64,000 bases of DNA, from positions 1 to 64,000 of the forward strand of contig JAPEVF010000211.1 in assembly GCA_029747585.1 (NCBI GenBank). The letters run 5' to 3'. Positions within the stretch are counted from its first letter, which is position 1. Every line of letters begins with the position of its first letter. Source of the DNA: Pleurotus djamor. Lineage: Eukaryota > Basidiomycota > Agaricomycetes > Agaricales > Pleurotaceae. Below are positions 58,210 through 64,000 of the stretch, piece by piece. Position numbers and translations under genes: made by a program. The notes beneath the pieces were generated by a model. The model made no database searches. It was given only the letters and a program-made list of their open reading frames with translations, and was not told the DNA's origin.

Positions 58210-60278
58210 CTATGTTCTGTATAAAAGGTTTGGCAAAGGCGAGGGAACTGCCGTTGAAGGGACATGAGCGGCACTATCCTGGTTCAAGGGAGGAAGAGAA
58301 ACACACTCCAGTACCGGCGTCCAAACGTGTTCAAGGCCGGGCTGCGCATTTCGAAGAACAGCATCCAATGTTACAGCAATGAGACCCTGTGTATCCTGGA
58401 GAAGGCGAGCCACAGGCATATGAAAAGACTCCGACGTCTGGAGGATGTCAATCAGACAACGCGGGCAGATGGCCAGGATTTAAGATGAAAAGTGCTGACC
58501 ATTAGATCATGTAGAAGCTCCGAAGCCATCATTATCCCTGTGGAGACATATGGTGTCGGAACGTGTCCCTCCAGAATGCTCAAGTATTGTAGTTCGGATG
58601 ACAGTCGTGAGATAAGCGCACTTGGGTCTGGGCCCTCAGGTGAGGTAAACTGGTCCCTTGTCGAGCGAGAGACAGCAATGCGGGGAACTTTGTGCTTGGG
58701 TGAAGCCGTGACCGTGCCCTTCAATCTCTCAATAGCAGCCAAGATGGCTCGTAGGTCAATCTTGAGGACTTCTTCTCCGACAGATGAACTCGAAGCCCGC
58801 CTGCAAAAATGTGACGTCCGGGTAAGGCGCNTTTTTTAGCTTCGTGGCCATGACTCCCAGCCATTCAAGGAGGAAACGGCCAACAGAAGTATCGCCGATG
58901 TGGGTACCAGAGGAGGCCATCTCAAGGGTAACTTGGAGGGGACAAGCGTTGTCCAAGGAGTCAAGGATGACCCAAGCCGATGCGACCGTATTGTCAAATG
59001 TCTTGACGGAAGGAGTCCCGAACGCGCGTGCCCAGTAATTTCCAACCTCTAATAGACGTGTTTGATAGTCCGCAGGTCCGAGCTCCTGGCCCATCGTCGG
59101 GACGATGACGACGTTATTTTGTGCATCAGTGCCACACATTTTCGAGAGCAAGGCGGAGTGATAAGTGGACATGCGATTCGTAGACATGTTGTGGAGGTAT
59201 AAGAGACCAGATGGTGATATTTGACGCAAGTGTCTAGGGTGGTAACCAACGTCGGTTTTGGANTGAGAGGGATAGGGTGTTTGACTCACAGATCATCCAG
59301 CCAAGAGCTGAGGGTAGTCATCACCTCGGCTTCGCGGACAGAGCTTTCGTCGAGCCCGGGCGTATCTATGAATACCACAGACCGTCCTTCATGTTGATAC
59401 CGGAATACTTGGGGACGCCGAGTGCACGGCCTCAAGGAGTGCGACACCTCTCCGATATCCCTCCCCACCGCGGTGTTGATAAACTACGCAAAACGGTATA
59501 TCTGTGGTGGTTTCAAGCGTTCGAGGGCGACGCGTTACTGACCGTGGTTTTACCAGAGCCGGTAGCACCCATTAAACTGTAGAGTAGGAGCATGCCATTG
59601 TGAGCTGAGCCTAGGGATATTTGGAGCGTGAACCCACATAATGATCTTATCATTGGGTCTGACTTGTGAGACTTCGATTTCACGTAGGACTTCCAATGTG
59701 GAGAGTCTTCTTCCGTTCGCTGCTATGAAAGACGAGGGTCGAGACGGGGCGGTCACCGGGGGGTCGAATAATGCACCCAATGCATTGGCCCTGCAGGAGA
59801 GTGGTGAGCATGAAGTGAAATATATCATGTGGAGAGAGAAGTACCGTTCAATCGTGCACAGAGCATTGCCACTGAGCAATCGCGTGATGTCGGAGGATAT
59901 TTGCGATATTTTATGGAGAGTGTCGTGGCCATCAGAAGTGTGATAAAAGATCTTGAGCCAAACCGAACGGAGTGACGTTAAGCTGAGGCTCAAACGATGT
60001 AATTGGACAGACTTGAGAATATAAAGGAGACAACGTCGAGCATGTTCGAGATGAGCATTGACATAACGTTGGTGAGCTTGAGACGCCGTGATGCCTTCCA
60101 CAGCTTTGTAGAGAGCTGGTAGAGAAATGGACAAGTTGCGAACGCTCCTTCGGAATTCCGCATAACGAATGAAACTATGGGGAACTCGCACATCTAGAAG
60201 CGCGTTCTCGATGTGGTGGAGGATGGCAGTTGCAGATTGATTCGCCTCAAGTCGTAGGGGAATCACGGTGACAACCAT
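58210..60278 (-). CDS. AIG1-like P-loop GTPase with helical flanking domains, gene B
   Basis: From ATG 60278: an N-terminal helical domain (TAILHHIENALLDVRVPHSFI, FRRSVRNLSISLPALYKAV) leads to NDKIII spliced to LMGATGSGKTT (P-loop), then FINTAVGRDIGEVSHSLRPC, VVFIDTPGLDESS (DTPG) and QNNVVIVPTMGQE in the G4 position, matching TMG of gene A. After the G domain come TASAWVILDSLDN, FLLEWLGVMATKL, KIDLRAILAAIERLKG, then ALISRLSSELQYLSILEGH and a last exon ending LLQDTQGLIAVTLDAVL to the stop at 58210. The N at 58831 sits exactly where an intron donor would be needed. It is more diverged from gene A outside the G domain. An upstream in-frame exon is possible but not needed. Confidence 0.75.
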
Positions 60279-60997
60279 GTCGTCTGAGTAAGTTGGGGAG
60301 ACGAGACAGGGATTCAGGACGACTTAAATATCGATACGAGCATGTAGGCATGCGGCTAATTTGACGCTCAGTGGCTATGAGCAATTTACACCTCTTCGGC
60401 TCCGTTCTGCAAAGGATGGTCAGGGTCTGGGATGGAAGTAACAGAGGCACTGGCGAGGACTTACAACAGGCCGCGAGGACGAGCATGTCCGCAGTCCATA
60501 GGGATGATAAGTTTCCCTTTAAGCCCCTCAATCTGAGCTCAAGTTCTGGTTGAAACTCGGATGGAAAAAGGGAACTGAGTCCCAGCTACGGGCCTACGGC
60601 AAACACTGTGATGATCCTAAATCCATGCATACAAAGATAGGTGATCAGTTGTCAATGGTAATACCTAATTGAAGACGGGATCAGTCGAGAAAGGATAAAT
60701 AAGAACAGTACATACACACGCAGTAAAGGTGACATGGGAAGTTGTAAACACAAGGACACGCGAGGTTCTCCTTTGAGCGTTCTTAGTGCCACTTCAGCGC
60801 CAGCGTGTTGACTATTATCCCTAGCGAAAAGCGATATCTGGAGACAGACGCATCATTGGATTGTTGGCAAGAAGCGGCGAAGCCCAACCAAGGGCGGACT
60901 GAAGTCCGAAGTGAAGACGACAAGCGCCATGGGCGCCTGTAATGGTTATTTAAACTTTCCAACCACAACCCACGCTAGATTGCCGCTAGAATTCAGA
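60279..60997. promoter_or_regulatory. Divergent intergenic region
   Basis: Lies between GTPase gene B (minus) and the F-box-type gene (plus). A minus-strand frame over 60247-60531 could be an upstream exon of gene B (KGNLSSLWTADMLVLAACC) but its splice sites are weak. ATTTAAAC near 60949 may be the TATA-like element of the plus-strand gene. Confidence 0.4.
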
Positions 60998-62279
60998 ATG
61001 CACAACGATCAGGCAAACAAAGGTAATATATCTCTGACTACTCTGAAGTCCATGCGAATGATTTCTCGCGCACCCTAGATCCTTCATTTCCGCCGGAAAT
61101 CTTCCAACTAATCGTTGCGCAAGTTGGCTTGCATGATAGAAGCTTGCTTCACCCTTTGCTATTCGTTTCCAAGGAGTTCTACTCAATCACCGTGCCATTG
61201 CTTTACGAAAGTATAGTAGTCGCTCCGGTCCCTGAATCCTTGGTTCCCTCGACCGAAGTGGCACCGTTGGACATCCCGGCCATCTCTATCCATCCCCATA
61301 AACTGTCCGCCCTCCAGGCGACGCTCAACGACTCAAAAACTCGCCATTTCGGAGAATGGACAAAGGCATATGCCTTGCATGACGCTATGTGGTTTTTATC
61401 CGTCGAGATCGCGGACGCTATTTTGGAAAGCTTCCGCAACATCCTCAGCCTCCATCTTGTCAATGTGCAACGGCTCTCTATATCCGTTGTAAGGATCCAA
61501 TCAGTAGACTTGAGGCTATTCATCCCTCAATCCTTGGCCTTGACGCATCTCACCATCGAAGCCAACTCTCTCCCTCAAATTGCAGAGGTCCTGCAGCACC
61601 AGCCGTCTTTGCGTGTTGTGTACGTGAAGGTTTTTAACTTTAACTTTGATATGTCGGCTCTGGAGGAGCTGGATCTACCTAACTTGCACACCCTTTCGGG
61701 CCCGGCTGAGATGTTCGAATCGATCTCAAAGTCGCCCGTCGAAAATCTTGATGGCCTTGTCTATCTCCCTCCGCCTCCCTTGCATGATTTCTACGGCAAC
61801 ATCCGGATTCTCAAGCTTTCCTCGCCAAATTTCGAACATTTGCTCGCCATCTTTCCTTATCTAAAACGCGTTGAATATCTCAGTATCGTTTTGGTCGTCC
61901 TTGAGGTTCGCCGTACCCCCTCTTGTCATTAATCGTCACTCAAGCTGTCATAATGTAGGAAGAGGAGAGGTTCGTAGAGGGCCTCCTAGAGATCCCTTCC
62001 CCTTCTCTACGGTATCTCTCTTTCTGCAGTGCAGACCCAAATACTGCCATTGTGGAGCGGTCCTTTGCAAAGTGGACCTCCTTACAAGTTGTTGACTTGA
62101 TGCGTCTAGACTCAATCGCAGAGCCTGATTCCGTTACTCGTCACTTCAGACACAAATCGCACCCAAACGCTAATTCCCCTCGACCTAATGTTTTCGGGCA
62201 GTGGTGGCTTTCCATTGATAACGTCGTCAAAGCTGCAGGTGAATCCTCGGGTTGCTTCCTTCCTTTTTCTAGCTCATGA
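60998..62279 (+). CDS. F-box-type protein (short)
   Basis: Start MHNDQANK at 60998; an intron (about 61023-61078) leads to DPSFPPEIFQLIVAQVGLHDRSLLHPLLFVSKEFYSITVPLLYESIV, the F-box-like start typical of agaric proteins (LP.EI...I......L......V+..FY....LY). Then leucine-rich stretches follow (LSLHLVNVQRLSISVV, LALTHLTIEANSLPQIAEV, LEELDLPNLHTLSG). A second intron after VLE joins to EEERFVEGLLEIPSPSLRYL. The end is either FLPFSSS (stop 62277-62279) or, with one more intron, KAAAVP. Expected to be an SCF substrate receptor with unknown target. The F-box lacks the usual leading LP, having FP. Confidence 0.68.
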
Positions 62280-62850
62280 TTGCTAACAGCCGTACCCTAG
62301 AGTCTGCCAGTCCATCGACGGACTGACAAGGCAAATCAAACGGACTAGTCTACTCGTCACAGCTCTACCATTCTACTACACCCAATAAATGACTGTATCA
62401 CCTATCGCTCGCGTTTCACTATCCTCACGATGCACCCCTTGTACTTATGTACCATACGCGAGCCTCCGCGCCCATCCTTCAGTAACTAACGGGCGCACGA
62501 TCCAGGTATCTCATTGAATGTAGTAAGTTTCTACGAGGGCGTTACTCACTGGCCAAGTAGACCAGGAGCCTGGGCCTCCACGGACCAGTGATACATGGCC
62601 AGAAACATACACGGCATTCAATCCTGGACTGAAAAAGCTGTTCAAGTGCGGAAGATGTCAGTGCTATGACTTCGCCGATCTCCTTTCCACGACCCACAGG
62701 GGCTCTACTCAAGTGGCTGGTAGGAGCGTTAGGGGTTGAACGGACGAAGAGGCTGACATCCGCGCTTCGTCTATATAATGGGCACTTTCCAGCTGCCGGA
62801 ACGCACTACACATCTCTCTTCTATCCCATCACACCACATCCTAACCAAAC
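62280..62850. promoter_or_regulatory. Promoter region of the BTB gene
   Basis: No gene. TATATAA at 62772-62778 lies 73 bp before the ATG at 62851 and is followed by a C/A-rich leader with TAACCAAAC. Confidence 0.5.
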
Positions 62851-64000
62851 ATGCCTTCCATCGCCACTTCATCCTCCCAAGTCCTCATGAACAACCTATC
62901 GCATTCGTCACAGTTCTGGTTCTCAGATGGCAACGTCGTCCTTGTCGCGAAGTCGGTAGCTTTCAAGGTTCATCGCGGTCAACTCTCTCGTCATTCAGAG
63001 TTCTTCGATGGATTATTCTCAATCCCTCAACCGTCAAATAGTCCTCTCATTGAGGGCTGTCAATGCATCGAGGTATACGACGAGCCTTCGGACGTTGCCT
63101 TCTTCTTGTCTGCCCTTTACGATGGACTGTAAGCACCACCCCTTAAATTGACCTAGTAAATGTTGAGACTGACGAACGCGATATCATCTTAGGTACCTGT
63201 CGAAGCCATCCACCTTTGATTTCTCTCGACTCGCAGGCGTTCTCCGTCTCTCAACAAAGTACTGTGTTGAGCACCTTCGGGACCAGTGCCTCCAACGCCT
63301 TCACCAGGACTGGCCATCCACGCTCAGAGGCTGGGATCGTCGGGAACACCGCGCCACCGACCCAAAGACTTGTGGCTACATCCCACGCGAACTCTACCCC
63401 CATCCCATAATCCTCATCGAGCTCGCAATGGAGCTAAACATCCCCTTCCTCTTCCCAGCAGCCTTCTACGACCTCTCTCGCTACGGTCCAAGCAAAATCG
63501 CCATCGGCACTATCGCCCCTGTAGTCGCCCCTGTTTCCCCGCAACCAAAATTCGTCAACCCAGTAAACGAAATCATCTCCCTTCCACATCAGCTCTTGGT
63601 GGCTACCTTGAAGGGACGGGAACTGGGTCAACAGTACATGGCAAACTTCATCGCCCGAGAACTGAGGGATCGCCCTTTGAGTGCGAAATGCGAGAACAGA
63701 GGCATCGTATCGATCCACCACGGGCTGTCCAACGGGGAAGCTGGGCGTGTCGGCTTGAACGACTGCTACCAGTCGTTCTACTTCATCATGCTGAATGTGC
63801 TTCGATCCATGGGCGGGATGGTCGCCGGGCGAGATGCGGATCCTCTCTACACCCTCAACGACGCCATAGGAATGTTGACCCGGAAGGATTTCTCGAGCGG
63901 CGAGGAAGGCAGTGAGATGTGCGGGTTGGAGATCTGTGATAGCTGCAAAGCAGAATTTGAGAAGTGCGCGAAGAGGGCTAGGAAGGAAGTGTGGTCGTCG
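62851..64000 (+). CDS. BTB/POZ-domain protein, cut by the window end
   Basis: Exon 1 (MPSIATSSSQVLMNNLSHSS, then FWFSDGNVVLVAKSVAFKVHRGQLSRHSEFF) is a BTB domain: a D/GN.V.......F.VH+..L...S..F pattern. A short intron after ALYDGL (about 63130-63192) leads to YLSKPSTFDFSRLAGVLRLSTKYCVEHLRDQCLQRL, the end of the BTB fold. The frame stays open to base 64000 through a Cys-containing tail (MCGLEICDSCKAEFEKCAKRARKEVW), so the stop is beyond the window. BTB proteins of this type are strongly expanded in mushrooms; they may work as CUL3 adaptors or as transcription-associated scaffolds. Partial at the 3' end. Confidence 0.8.

Noticed and set aside
1..64000. tRNA genes or CRISPR-like arrays
   Set aside because: No B-box-like GGTTCGANTCC with a matching cloverleaf, and no regularly spaced repeats, were found by reading.

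Overview
The window looks like an Agaricomycete (mushroom-forming basidiomycete) chromosome segment. Coding sequence is broken by many short introns (mostly 45-80 nt, GT..AG). Gene families typical of this group are present: F-box/LRR proteins, a BTB protein, 7TM proteins of the DUF6533 and DUF6534 type, an AA9 polysaccharide monooxygenase, secreted M28 aminopeptidases, a P450 and AIG1-like P-loop GTPases. I saw no rRNA, tRNA, CRISPR array, intact transposon or bacterial-type operon. All family calls are from reading motifs, not from searches.

Layout. 0-0.6 kb: AT-rich degenerate repeats. 0.9-3.5 kb: secreted protein of an uncharacterised agaric family. 3.6-4.4 kb (-): small cyclin-like protein A. 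4.6-6.5 kb: broken coding traces. 7.4-8.4 kb: AA9 LPMO. 9.5-10.7 kb (+) and 14.1-15.6 kb (-): two intact M28 aminopeptidases flanking two related F-box genes (11.2-12.3 and 12.6-14.0 kb). 16.5-17.7 kb (-): RanGAP, sharing a 234-bp divergent promoter with a long NYN-domain gene (18.0-23.3 kb). 23.6-26.0 kb: decayed segmental duplicate (F-box pseudogene plus M28 5' fragment). 26.4-27.2 kb: cyclin-like copy B. 27.4-28.8 kb: third F-box/LRR gene of the same family. 29.0-30.8 kb: small unknown gene, then a HAD hydrolase with a damaged splice site. 32.0-34.1 kb: MFS transporter. 34.5-36.3 kb (-): long F-box protein. 37.8-39.4 kb: DUF6533 7TM. 39.6-40.6 kb (-): Cys-rich secreted protein. 42.3-45.6 kb: P450. 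46.7-48.8 kb: DUF6534 membrane protein. 49.3-51.2 kb: unknown membrane protein. 51.4-52.1 kb (-): M28 pseudogene lacking its catalytic core. 52.4-54.2 kb (-): intact partner of the F-box pseudogene. 54.7-57.5 and 58.2-60.3 kb (-): two paralogous multi-domain GTPases. 61.0-62.3 kb: another F-box-type gene. 62.9 kb to the end: BTB protein, cut by the window edge.

How it fits together. RanGAP and the NYN gene look like conserved core genes set in a fast-changing accessory region. Around them lie duplicated F-box, cyclin-like and M28 genes at different stages of decay, with inverted and dispersed copies inside one 64-kb window. The secreted enzymes (AA9, M28) would act on plant polymer and protein outside the cell. 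The P450, MFS and 7TM proteins suggest environmental response or secondary chemistry, but I cannot show they form one pathway. The most interesting unexplained unit is the tandem pair of GTPases, each with helical domains before and after the G domain.

Sequence quality matters here. Single N characters at several places behave as one extra base and create false frameshifts, so several genes that look broken may be intact in the organism.
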